Source: Neelides folsomi (Eukaryota; Arthropoda; Collembola; Neelipleona; Neelidae). From it: a stretch of DNA of 64,000 bases. The position numbers and the translations under genes were made by a program. The first letter of the stretch is position 1. The number at the start of each line of letters is the position of its first letter. Where the stretch lies: assembly GCA_034687125.1 (NCBI GenBank), contig JAQGBZ010000002.1, positions 434,001-498,000 on the forward strand, written 5' to 3'. The notes below the pieces were generated by a model. It was not told where the DNA came from. It searched no databases and was given only the letters and a program-made list of their open reading frames with translations. This document shows, piece after piece, positions 1 through 12,700 of the stretch.

Positions 1-2939
1 CTTCCCAGCCTTCAAATCAGATTGAAGTTCTCTTCATCTCACTTGTAGGAAAAATGTTAAAATTACATGTTTGATCAGACAAAAATTTCGCACCACATGT
101 TCTGTACATTTCACTACATCTTATGGGCTCCAATGTGCACAAACACGTGCAGATGTTTCAAATACGTTTATGGCCCTTTTTGTAGCATTAGAGATGTTGA
201 AATTGGATTTGACTCTTCATTTTCACATACTTCCACTTTCTCTCTCTCAAAAACCATTTTTGTTGATAAATATCCTTCTAGTCCTCTTTTTCACAATTTC
301 CTCCAACAACACATTTTGAATTGTTTATTTAGTCGACTAAACATTTCATGATTTGTTTCATTTGGGAAATGGAAATGCTGCGCGAATCCGACTCGAAATG
401 TGTAAAATATTCTTTTTTGTGTTGAGTGTATTTTGAAGCTTAAAATCTTATTTTTCACCTCGACTATATTTTAAATGGAAGTTTTTTTTCTACAAAAATC
501 TTGAAGATTATTTGTGGATGAAATGTGGGATGATGATTTTCATTTTCTCACCTATCCAGATTCTGAGGAATGTTGAAAAATTCGGAATGTTTCCATATGT
601 TCCAAGTGTTTGAAATGGCCCAAACCAGCCAACTTGGGTTTTATTAAATGGATGAAGGGGGTTTTTTGAGCGAGTACAATTCCTTACACAAATCCTAGCG
701 CGTAATTGTGTCCTATGGGCCCTTTGATTTGTTCAAATTTAAGTGGGCCAAATTGGAAGACTCTTCGTAAGAGTGGAATAAAGTTCATGTTTTCTCCCTC
801 ATTGCCATCAAAGGGAGCCTCCTTGAGGGCACAACAGAACTTGGAAATCAAGTGAATTCCTCCACCAGCAACATGCAGATGATCCTTGTTGCCGGAGGGT
901 AAGTCTTTTTAATTCACTTCTTTATCATACAAATATTACTTAAACCATAAATCCATACACTGTCGTATAAAGTATAAAATCATATATAATATATCATTCT
1001 TAAACCATACAATTCAACAAATTTACTTTTTCGATTCTTCAACCTATCAATTTAAAAAAAATTTCAAATAAAAATATATAACTATGTATGTCTAATATAA
1101 CTAAACTATTTAAATAGCCAAGTCATATATAACTATGTATGTCTAATATAACTAAACTATTTAAATAGCCAAGTCATATATGTCTGATATTATTTAAGAT
1201 TGTGAGAAATGTTTCATCTTACGATGTCAAAACTACAATTGGACAAATTATTTTCTATTTTTATTCTCCTTCATTAAGCGTATAGAGAAATTTGGACTCT
1301 GTTCAAAATAGTGTCTGTGAGGATTTTTGTTAATATTGTTTATAAAGTTGTTAGACATTTTTCAGACATGTTTACGAGTAAGACTGAATTTCCAAAGGTC
1401 CATTATGACATCTTTTCCCAAGACATTGAGGAAATTATATTTTTTGTATGAGCTGAGGAAGGAGACCATGAGAGCACTCTAATAATGAGGGTAGGAACGT
1501 TGATTCGGGTTGAGTTACCCGGTCGGAGGAAAAGGTCCAGCCCTTGTAGTTCGGATTTGGGTGGGAAGAGGATGTGTCCGTCCCGCTGCTGGTTTTTTAT
1601 TTCCTTTTGGAAGTCTTCCAAATGTGAACGGTCGTTCTCGAGACATGAAGGGCAGAGCGAGAGAAAAACGGGGCGGAGGAGGAAAAAATGGTCATACATT
1701 ACATTTACAGAGCTCCTTCTTTAAGGTCCCTTTAACCAACTTGTGTGAGGAAATCCATATACTTCTCCACGATTTCCTCCCCTACTTTCCCACCCAATTG
1801 TAGAAGTGAAAGCGATGGGTTTTCTCACTTCATCCTCACAATTCTTCCAATTCTTCCACGTCTTCGACCCCCTTCATTCTTTTACTTTATTTACCCCCTT
1901 CAAAAAAGATGATAAAAGAAATGAAATAGAAAAGATTGTTAAACCTTATTTGGTAGATAATCTTTTGGGGGAATAATTGAATGACGTGAATATTTCTCCC
2001 AAAAATCTAACAATATTTCAATGAGAACTTTTACAATATGAATTAAAATATGGATTATTGGCTGAGAGAAAAATTTTAACTTGTTATATAAATACTATGC
2101 CAAAAGTTGGGATTTTGGGGACAATGTCACAAGCTTGTAAATGATATTTTGAAATGGTTGATATAGAGTTTCGGGTTTGGTCGTGAAAAGAGCAATTTAT
2201 CTTTTATTGCCTATCCTTGGTTCATTTATATGGGTCTTATAGTCCACACTCGCGAATAGATGTAATCACCATTATCAACATGTATACTCTTGCATATATC
2301 GATCTTCATTTGTTCATGTAAATTTCTCCACTTGCTGTAAATTGCACTCAAGACCAAAATGAGTTTGCAAATGAGTGTCTGGTATTCGGGGTATTCAAAT
2401 TTTTCTTTCACTTTCCCTCAAAGATATAATTCCTTATAATTAAGAGCTATGCGAAGCTAATCATAAGCATTAAATTACTAGCAATTTGTAAGTTGAGCCG
2501 GTTAGCTTATTATAAGTATATACCATGTCAAATAATGTATTTACAGACAAGCCTATAATTATATAATTATAGGGATATGCTTCAATTTGGTGTCAATCCT
2601 TTAGCGTAATGATAAGGACTTGTCACCAAACCCATAATATTCATGTAGCTGAATATCACAAGTTGGTAAACATGTAAGTAAAATACATCGTGAATGAGGC
2701 GATTTGAGTAAATTGTATTCTGTGTTGAATTTCGCTAACATTTTCTGACACTATTTGGCGATTATTATTAATTTTCCTTTTAATATTTTAACTTTATCTT
2801 TTAATGACGTGGTTTCAATTTGGAGGAATTTAAAGTGTAGATAAAAGTCGGAAATTGGGAAGATTGAGAGGAAGTGAAAGGCGGGAATTTGTAAGAACTC
2901 CGAGTATCGGGAGATTGTTTAATTAAAGGAAATTAACTC
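1..2939. other. AT-rich intergenic DNA, no supported gene
   Basis: I see no coding signal on either strand, only short unrelated open frames. The 51-bp tandem duplication listed separately is the only structure noted. Confidence 0.5.
1081..1182. repeat. 51-bp tandem duplication (two near-perfect copies)
   Basis: A 51-bp unit beginning actatgtatgtctaata occurs at 1081-1131 and again from 1132, diverging only in its last few bases. The unit contains tatttaaatag. It reads as a recent local duplication. Confidence 0.9.
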
Positions 2940-3638
2940 TTCTTCCTTCCTGTCCTGTCCGGTCCGGAGAGAGGAAAAGGCTTGGAATTGGATCTGCAAC
3001 GGATCATTCATGTAATGTGCCATAAAAGATTAAAACGAGTTCTCTGGATCCAGGGGTGAAACCCATCAAGTTGTATTGACTTTTGGGCGGATATATGATG
3101 AGAGTTGATAAGTGGAAGGTTTGGGGATTTGGAAGGTCGTCGAGGATGGCGGTGACAGGCTGGTCCTTGGGAATGGTTGGGGGCGGCAATGGTCGTTGTC
3201 GAGAGACAGTCAAAGATTGGCGGGTTGGGGCTTGGCACAACTCCCCTCCTCCTTCTGGAGTCGGTATAAAATATGGAGTTTCGCGACGAGGGCTGGATGT
3301 GAGGGATTGGATTCCGGGAAGAGCGGGATGGAGGCAAAGGACCCATTCATGCGCCAGACTCCCACGGCGCCAAGACTCGCTCCCATGCCGAGACAATAGT
3401 CAAGAAGCTGGCGAGGAAGTGTCTGCAGACTCTCATCGCTTCGTCACCTCTTCGTCACCCGCGACCCTTTGACCCTCGTCATGGTCAATCTCTGTCCGCT
3501 CTTCTCCATACTTAAAGTGACGTGACGTGGGAAAGTGTTCTTTGACTCTGTTTCCACGTGGACAGACGATGGGTGTGAAGTGGGGGTCATGAATTGATGG
3601 AAGGTCTTTTGGTCTAATGAGAGAAGATCTTTAGGGCC
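2940..3638 (+). promoter_or_regulatory. GC-richer upstream region of Shaker (likely promoter/5' UTR)
   Basis: Base composition rises clearly above the AT-rich flank and stays high up to the Shaker start codon at 3639. Open frames here on both strands show no family signature and overlap each other, as expected of GC-rich noncoding DNA. No TATA box is obvious. The inference is a 5' UTR with a TATA-less promoter; the transcription start cannot be placed from sequence alone. Confidence 0.35.
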
Positions 3639-3760
3639 ATGGCGGCAGTGGCAGGCATTTATGGCATGGGCGATGATCCTTTTGGGTTATGTCGAAACCC
3701 AAAGATCTACGGCGAACGCTTTCATCAACAGCAACACGAGAAGAACATGGAACAGTTCCT
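3639..3760 (+). CDS. Shaker: Shaker exon 1: N-terminal inactivation ball
   Basis: The exon encodes residues 1-40 plus two bases of codon 41. The first 13 residues, [13 protein letters not shown], match the hydrophobic ball of Drosophila ShB, which plugs the open channel for fast N-type inactivation. A polar stretch with K, R, H and Q follows, as in the fly protein, but it is shorter. The donor at 3761 (gtgagt) leaves phase 2. This matches the acceptor at 17729, so splicing gives ...MEQF-L-SLPKLSS. This exon alone is absent from the supplied open reading frames because it begins in one frame and is cut by the intron. Confidence 0.93.
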
Positions 3761-6700
3761 GTGAGTCTTTTATTTATTATCCAAAACTTTCATCGCGTGA
3801 GTCGGAAAAATTTCCCCAACCACTCAAATCTTCAAGTGTCCTCGAATCAAATGTCAACCTCTACATAAAGACATGTGATTCCCAGATTACTTCATATCTG
3901 GAAATTGAACCAACATGGTTGGGAGATACAGGGTGAGGCTAAAGTCGCTTGGTTTTGTTCAAAATCAATCATATCTTTTTTATTCTTTAATCAATTTTTA
4001 TTAAAATTGGCTGGTATCTTCCTTAGAGTATATCATATCATATAAAAATGAAATTTAACTAGTTAATTAAGCTAAATCTTGGCTTCGATACACAGAAAAC
4101 CTCCTTTCTGAAGTCCTTTTCTGCGAGAAATCACTTTTTCTCAAAGAAAAGCGACTGTCGTTTATTTAATGTTTAACCATTTCGGCTTATATTTGGATAC
4201 ATAATATATTGATATATTCCCCATTGAATTGCTATTATAAAAGATTTTTATCAATGATCACCTTTAAGTTATTAAATGATTAAAAAACGAAGCGACATTA
4301 GCCTCACCCTGTACATCAATAAAATCCATTTACATTTTTCCCGACCCATACCAAACAACTTGAACATGAGAAAATATTCTTAAACCGCCCATACTTTTAC
4401 ATAATAAAGAACAGAACCCCATGTACTATTTATATGTGTATTGTAGAATATAGAAATATATTTATGTAGATGGAAATGAATGTTGTGGATTGAATAAGGA
4501 ATTGTTAAGTAAATTGAAATGAGAGATTATTTCTAGATCTCTTTCATGAGAATGGAATGAGATGAAGGTGGAATTGACGTCTTTGAGAAACTTGTTGAAA
4601 ATGGAACAGACGTTCCTTTTTTATCAAATCTCTTTCTTTCTCTTCTAAATTCAACATCTTTTCTCACCTTATGGCATCAGACAACTTGTAATCTAACCCT
4701 AATATTTCATTTGCCCAACATGGGGTTTTACACATTTAAATCTAATTGAAAATGGAGATTTAATGAATAATTTGTTCTTTTCGGATTTTCCACTCTTGGT
4801 CGAATTGTAATGAAATGGATTGCTTTGATCCTCCTTCAATTCCTTTAGTTTCGTGTTGGCTTGACTGGCAAAAGTCATTTTCTTCTCTCCAATTAATTTT
4901 GAATGCAATGTCTTTTATCTTCTAATCTCCCTCCATTTCCTTTTATCTTCACTAAAGAGAAAAGTTTAAGGGAAAGGAGGTGAAGTGTAAATATTGCATT
5001 ACCACCATCCCTACCATCATGTCAAACTCAAACTCCTCAATTTATTTTTTCATTCTCTCGACCCACATACATTTTTTAGTCTAATTTTCTCATCGCCTTT
5101 TATAACTAATAATGAAATATTCAAATATGAATACATTTCATAAATTTTTTTATAAAATAAAAAACATTAATCATAACGTCAATTCCGAAATTGAAAAATA
5201 GTTTAAGAAAACTTTCCAATGACGAATAATTCAATTTATAAAATAACTAAAATGCAGAACTACGCATTTGAGTATATATTGCCATCTATATTACATCATA
5301 CTTTTACAATAAATGTTTCGTTACTTATTAAATGTAATAAATAGTATTTACCTATAATGCATTTCCCCGCCATCACCATTTTCAATGTGGAAATGTTTCA
5401 TAAATATTTAAAAGTTGATACATATTTTAAGTAGCAAGTTTTTTAGGTCCAAAGATGAAGTCAGGTGGTGAGTAATGAATGAAGGAGATATGTGAAGGAA
5501 CGATGATAGGAAAGGATATATGTATAGAACTATTGGTGTATAATCAACTATTAAATATATGTTTTTATTTTCTATGTTAGTTATATACATTTTAATAAAT
5601 GACATTGAATAATGTGAGCGAGGGTTCTTGAAACCTTTTTCATTTTCATTTCAATGTGGTACATGCGGATGGGAATTTTTATAGTTGGAAGAACTGGGCT
5701 TTTATAATTTATGGCTATTTAATATTCATAAAATTTTAAAACTGCGTAAGCTTTTTGAACTCGGTGGGCATAAAAGACTTGATATATTTTAAAGGGGGGA
5801 AAGGTCTTCTTCATCATTGGTTTGCACAAAGTATTACTCATACATACATATGCACTTTACTATACATACCTTCATATCTATATGTGTGTTGCATATGTAA
5901 TGGACATGAATTTATTTTAATTAAATTTTTTTATCGTTTGCCTCAGTCAGAAAATGAGATTTTGAAAAAGGAGTTGGGAAGGAGCGGGGAGTTAAAAGCT
6001 CGCACAACATCATCATTGACTCTCGAATGAACCGAGGTTTGAAAATGTAGAAAGTTAAAAAAAAAAGGAAAATTGTATGTCATGCCTAAAGTTTCATGGC
6101 GGATTTGAGGAGCTCACATACCGGGGAAATTCAAATAATTTCACAACTGGTTGTTATATATACAAAAACCCGGGAAAGTTTATAAAAAGTTAAATGTGAT
6201 AAAATCTCCTTTTACTCATCTTTTAGTATATGGCTCAATTTGAAGCGTAAAATGAAGGAACCGGCCTTGCATTTTTACCCAACTCACAACACACAAATTA
6301 ATATGGTTAAAATAAGCAGAAGTATTAAATTGAGCGAAATTGCCATTAAAGGACCAACTCGCTCAGTTCGTTCTCATGGAAAAGGCACTCGGGATTTTTG
6401 TAGGATTAGTTCCAATTTCATTTGTATAAACCCTTCAAACTTTCCGAGAAGATACAAAAAAGGAGAAGTTGAAATGAAAAGAACTCGGCCATATGAACAC
6501 ACGTAACATACACAAAATGTATTTCCAGAGAGGCTTTCCAATTCCAAGCCTTATTATTTGTAAAGGCATCATAAACCGCAATGCTGTTTTTATTACTTAA
6601 TAAAAACAAAGCATATGAATCAAAGGAATTATGATAAAACAAGGTCCATTGTTGACCATGATTTTCTTCATAATATCGCTCTTCTTTTTCTAATATATAT

Positions 6701-9700
6701 GTGGACTTGTCCATTAACCTTCTTTATAGAAGACACAATGGGGGATTATAAAAGGAATGGAATTCTGTTGAGTATTTTGTTCAAGGGAGATATGAAAGTG
6801 ATTTATTGGGACGGATTGAGAACCCTGCGAGATCTTTGTTGACTCTTCTTTAATGGATTCCTTTTATTGGGCTGCTCAAGATTTATTTTTCCCTTAAGTT
6901 CCCACAACAAGTGATTTCCATTCATTCCACTACGACATTCTAATAAAGGCTCTCACTAAAAAACTTTTATTTTTTCCCTTAAAATCATTAATCTCTTCCT
7001 CTCGATTAATCCTGATAGCCAACTTGGGTTTCAATTGAAAATAATGTAAAAATTGAAATTAAAAGTTCAATGGGGGTATATTGAAGTTTTATATATGGCT
7101 AACTTGCTTATAATTTCTCCATTTGAATAAAACGGACGAGATCAAGAAAGGCTCAATGTTCCACTTGGCTCTATGACGCATTTCCACTAATACCTAACTC
7201 TTTGAACGTGAAGATGTGCGTAACAAGGTTTACATACATAAATACTTATAGGCATTACTTATAGTCATTTATGTATATACTCTGTGTATATCTTATTATT
7301 ATGCAATAACACTCAGCTCCTTTCTCCAACCAATTCATTCTCACTACAAAGTAAAGAGATAAATACATACTGAGGAAAGTGAACCATTTATTATGCATGA
7401 GCAATTGGATCTTGTAAAGAACTTTTGGAGTGTAAAGGAATGTTACTATCCTTTTTGCATAGCACACATACTTCTTGTTTAGACCCATGCGTATATACCA
7501 TATTGGTATTTAGTAGTTGGTTACATATTATATAAAGCATGCACAATAAGTATAAGTACATAATATATATGTATTTATGTACTTATTAAATATTCAACAT
7601 ATGATACATACATATACTTATACATATGGATAGTGTCATATGGCATGGCATATTGCTTAAATTTTTATGCAAAATTATATATTAATTGCTTTTATCTCCC
7701 TATAGGAGTTTAAAAATAATAATTTCAAATTCTCATTACTGCTAAATTGACTTGTCAGTCTATGGGAACTTGGAGTTTAGAAACATGTTGGAAAATGTTG
7801 AGAATCTTATGATTCAACATTGGCAAATGCTATTTGCACAATTCAAAAAATAAATGAAACCCCCAACCAAGGACTATGTAAATAAATGTTAGTGCTTATT
7901 GGTCCACTTAGAATTATAAGTTCCATATGTATCAGACATGTTTAGAGTTTATTAAGCACCATATGATTCTTATTACTTACCTATATATTAATTTTAATGT
8001 AGTTAGTTAGGGAAACTTTTAGCTAATCGCCTTCACCAAACCTTAGATATTAAGCATTTGATTACTGATAAGCTTTTACAATTACCAATTTGCAATGGCA
8101 ACTTAGCCAATAAATATGATTGATATGACTAAGCACCTTTTACATTAGTGGGTTAAAACCAAGTAGGTTGCAAGTTTCGCAGTTCCCCTAACTAACGTTT
8201 TTATATCAACATGTGCTCTTTGGCATCATATGGATTTAAACTTTCTCTTCCGGATTGAATTTCAATTATGTTCTTCAAATGGTTTTGAGTTTATTGTTGC
8301 GCATAAGTCATGTGGTTTGGATTAAATGCAAAGCATCTGGTAGGAATTTGGAAAACTGTCTCTTATTCATATGTATCAGAGAGTTATAAATTTTTATTGT
8401 TATTTTGATGGGGGGAAGTTGGCAAGTAAAGAAGTCCGGATATTCTGTCCATTTTTTTATCCCGTAAATCATTCCATTGTTGAGAAATATTCAACACATG
8501 TGGTTCAACCAGCGATGCATGGATGCTACAGAGGGTAAAAAGAGAAAAAAACGCTTTCAAAATTTGCCGCTATGAAGATTATGCATATTAATTAACATTA
8601 AGACCACCAGTTTTTCTCTTTTCACCCTGTATAATAAATATCACTGTTCCTGTAGTCAAGTTCATTTTCTAACTTCCTATTCTTTAGCACTAATACACTT
8701 ATCCATGTGTTGATTCATTGCATACTATGTCTTATGAACATTAAACAACATTTGACCGTATTCCTTAATATGGATATCTCTACAAGTTGGGTAATAAATG
8801 GGAGAAAGCAATTTGTGAATTTCTCCACGCCATGTTTGAGAGTGAGGAAATGTTGGGTGGATAATGTTTTACATTGGCGACTGAATAATGGAGAGTTTTG
8901 AAGCTGGAAGGTCAATTGTGGATAGATTGGACGTGATAGGGATTCCCCTGACTCCCTCACAGCATCATTATTAAACGGGGACAATGGATATGTATAGGGA
9001 AGTCCATTAAGAGCCTCCTTCTATCTCTGTGCATCTTTGGTGTATAGCTCTGCTGTGTGCGTATCTGAGGATCGCATAGTTAAAGGGAATGTCTGGAGTT
9101 AAAGAAACCCTCGTTGGTCGAACCGCCGCAGTGCAGATGAACCCTTACACACACTTCCACACACTCATACACACAGGGGATGTATCTCTCTTCCAAGATA
9201 CACGTAATATATTATAAAACTGGGCTTTGTCATTCCATCAAATGGACCCGGATTGGTCCCTTGAACCTCCGACTTAAAATCCGGGATTGAAGGCCCCCTG
9301 GAGTTCCCCGCCCTAGTACCCCATTTTCATGGAATATGATGAGACTTAAAGGGCAATGGATCCAACCACACCTTCCCACCATTCATCTCCATTTACAAGT
9401 CTTGAGGTTGGGTGGGGATTGTTGAGATTGATTCCTTGCTACATACCAATTTCTTCTCTCTCAATGGAATTCATTGGACTGAGATGTGGCATTAATCATA
9501 CATGAATCACATTCACGGTCATTATATCCACATTACTCCCAATTCCTCAATTCATGTTGACTTGAGGGATGGGACGTGAAATTGGTCCTGATGGAGGTTC
9601 TATGGATTCAATGTGGCTATTTGAGGTATGCGAATAAACTGTGGAGCATAAAGAGCTTGGAATGTAATCCAATCAGGAGGAACTAAAAATACGTGACTAA

Positions 9701-12700
9701 ATACATAGGTGAAATCTGAGCCTTTCTGGCACCAATTCCCCATTTCTTCACTCACTCATTGTGTGGAGAATCCAAAACAATGTCTTTCTTCAACGCCCTG
9801 AGACGAACCTAATGAGCTCGGTATTAATTAGCTTCAAATTGTTCAATTCATTCTTGGAGTCTTTTGGGAGCGAAGGATAATAAAAGTCCTTTCTCACCTT
9901 CCAACCTTTCACCGATCCAAGATATGACATACATCCAAGGATTGATCTCTAGTGAGGAATAGAATATAGGGAATGTATAGGGATTTTGATTATCAGATAA
10001 ATCACTTGTTCTGAGAAAAGATAATATAATTATGTAGAACAAATCATTTTGTATAGGGAGCTAAAATTAGGATAAGGCATTTTGAGTTCTGGCGCCAGCA
10101 GTTATGGATTTCACATTTGAAAGATGAGCAAATGAAGGACGAGACTTTGCCCATTTCCACACTTGATAAAAGAGGAAAACTGATGTGAGAAATGTTTTCC
10201 TAATAAACTCAGGGAAATATTAGGTCAATTCCTTCAAAACCTTGTTTCGCTTTCTCCTCCATAAACCCCTTTCACAATAAAATCACACATTCATTGAGAT
10301 AACATCCATAAAGGGCGGGATTTATAACATGGGTTTTCCATGTTATTTTTAACATGACCTATGGTTTTATTTCATATCCCATAAATATGGTAATTAAAAT
10401 TGTTCAAACAACTGTAAATTCAAATTATGCAATACAAATATATTACATATTATACTCACAAATGATTTTTAGGGTTTTTTAATGCACTATAGAATATTCA
10501 TAATTTTCTAACTCTACAGTGAATTTTCCTGTTTGGGCTTGTTTATTGTTAATTTATATTTTATTTAATTTTTAAATTGACACATTTTATGAAAAATTAA
10601 TATTTATCTAACTTATATCCAAATATCAGTACAATTAATTTCTTGTACTTTTTAATTTTAAGTGCAGAAAGTGAGTGGGCTTTTGAAATTATTATCTTTT
10701 TTAGCGATATGAATTGGCTTATATAGTATACTGAATACACCTAACATATTAAATGGACTTATAGTGACTGGTAGAAGAATTTATTTATATTATTGTACTG
10801 ACAATTGACATGCACGTGTTGTTGATATTAACATGTGGGAGATGGTTGAATGTTGAAAATAACATGACGGTTTACACGTTTCCATTTCAATTCTAGAATT
10901 TAAAGGAGAATATGACGTATGTAATTTTCCTGTTGGGAAAAGTTTCATATCATGTTCAGCTAATTTTCCCAAATTCTTTCTTCTCCAACTCAAAATAAAT
11001 TTATAGTTTTTACGAATTTCATTTTCGGTCTTTAGAGACTATTTTACATGACAGAAATACTATATTTATTTTTCGTTTTTATGACATGTAAACCTATACT
11101 TTATTATTATTTTATTCTTATCGTATAAATTGTGTTATATCCACACAATTTGTATAGTTAGTATGAAAAACGTTCCTCTGCTTACCCCACTTGGCTCGCC
11201 AATAGCTAAGGTGGTAGAAATGAGGATAAATTGACGATTTTCCCATTATGGGAACTTCGAAACAAAAAGTCCTGAGCTGGAATAAAAAATTGTTCTTGGC
11301 CGTTCAAAATTGATTACAAAAAATTTAAATGGTTTGTGAGTAAAAATTGTATTAAATAAATTTTTCTGGCGTCATTGGTAGTGAATCAGTGGGGGTAGTT
11401 GAGAATTGGAGAAGAAAAGTTGAAAGGGTTCTGAAGGAACTAATGACATTATTTTTAATCCCCTTAACACCCAGGACACAATTCTTCTTAACAGCCCGGG
11501 GAGAAAGACGGAGAAGTCTACTAAAAATTTTACTCCGTTTTATCTTATTATTTTACAAAGAAATGATAAGTTGAGATCCAAAGAAATTTCTCTTTACCAA
11601 AAACGTCGGAATTCTCGTCAGATCTCATACAGCCGCCTGGTTTTCATTTTTAACACTTTTTAGATAGAAATATTTAATGGGAGGAATCTGGGAGGTGAGG
11701 AGTTGAGAAGGAGGTCAAACCCAATTTGTCTTTAGATATTGTTTGGGATCTTTTACGCCCATCAGACCCTTCTTGATTCCTTTCCCAATCCATCATGATT
11801 CAATTTCCATCACATGTCCAAATTTTCCAATGCCCCTCTTGCTGCTTCTTTTTTTATTCTAATTCCCTGCATCTAATTTTCTCCTCACATTTACATCCAT
11901 ACTTACATTTAGTTAGGGATGCATGTCTTGGCTCAATTCACCCTTCATTTGAATATGAATTACTTAATACATATATTGATTATCAGATTTCATTGAGTTT
12001 TAAATTCCACTTTCACAATAATTTCCTGCTTTTAATCTGATGGAATTCCCATTTTATCTTTTCATTTATGGACATGCAGAACATAATTAATCTTGTCTGC
12101 TCTAAAAGCTTTATTATAAAAGATATCTACATTATACACCTTTAAACATTATTCGCCTCTATACATTCTCTGCCTTATACTACCTATAGGTATAGTGTAC
12201 TTAATAAATAATATAACTCCATATATTGTGCCATATTACAATAAGGTAATATAATTAAATTAGGCTCAATGTCTTTTTGAACTCTAATATTATTAATCTG
12301 CGTTTAACCATCTTAGGATTTTCGCATTGATCGATGGGAGGCTTTTAAATATTCCCATTCTTCGTATATGGAAATTTGTAAAATGGTTTTCTTAAGTATA
12401 ACTCTTATTCATGTTGAGCGATTCATTATTAATAGTTATTTTTAGAAGCAGCAAATATTTGAAGTGTTTTGATTTTGTTGTGTACAATTCGAATCCTCGT
12501 TGATTCACCTTGGGAAGTCAGAATTGGTTTATGTTTTGATTTCTCTTACTAGACTTAATTGTCTCACCGTCCATCTCAATTGGATTGAACTCTTCGAGTT
12601 GGGAGAAACGAGAAACCGATATTTATTTGATTTTGATTTCTCTTATTTGACTTTTGGGAAATCGGGTGAATTTCCTCCCTTTTTATATCCCACCCCATTT

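Noticed and set aside
3004-3472. Overlapping open frames on both strands upstream of Shaker.
   Set aside because: They overlap in several frames with no domain signature, as expected of a GC-rich 5' region.
11190-11310. Weak A-box-like agctaaggtggtag followed by ggccgttcaaaattg, considered as a decayed tRNA-derived SINE.
   Set aside because: The spacing and B box are too degenerate to support it, and no second copy was seen in the window.
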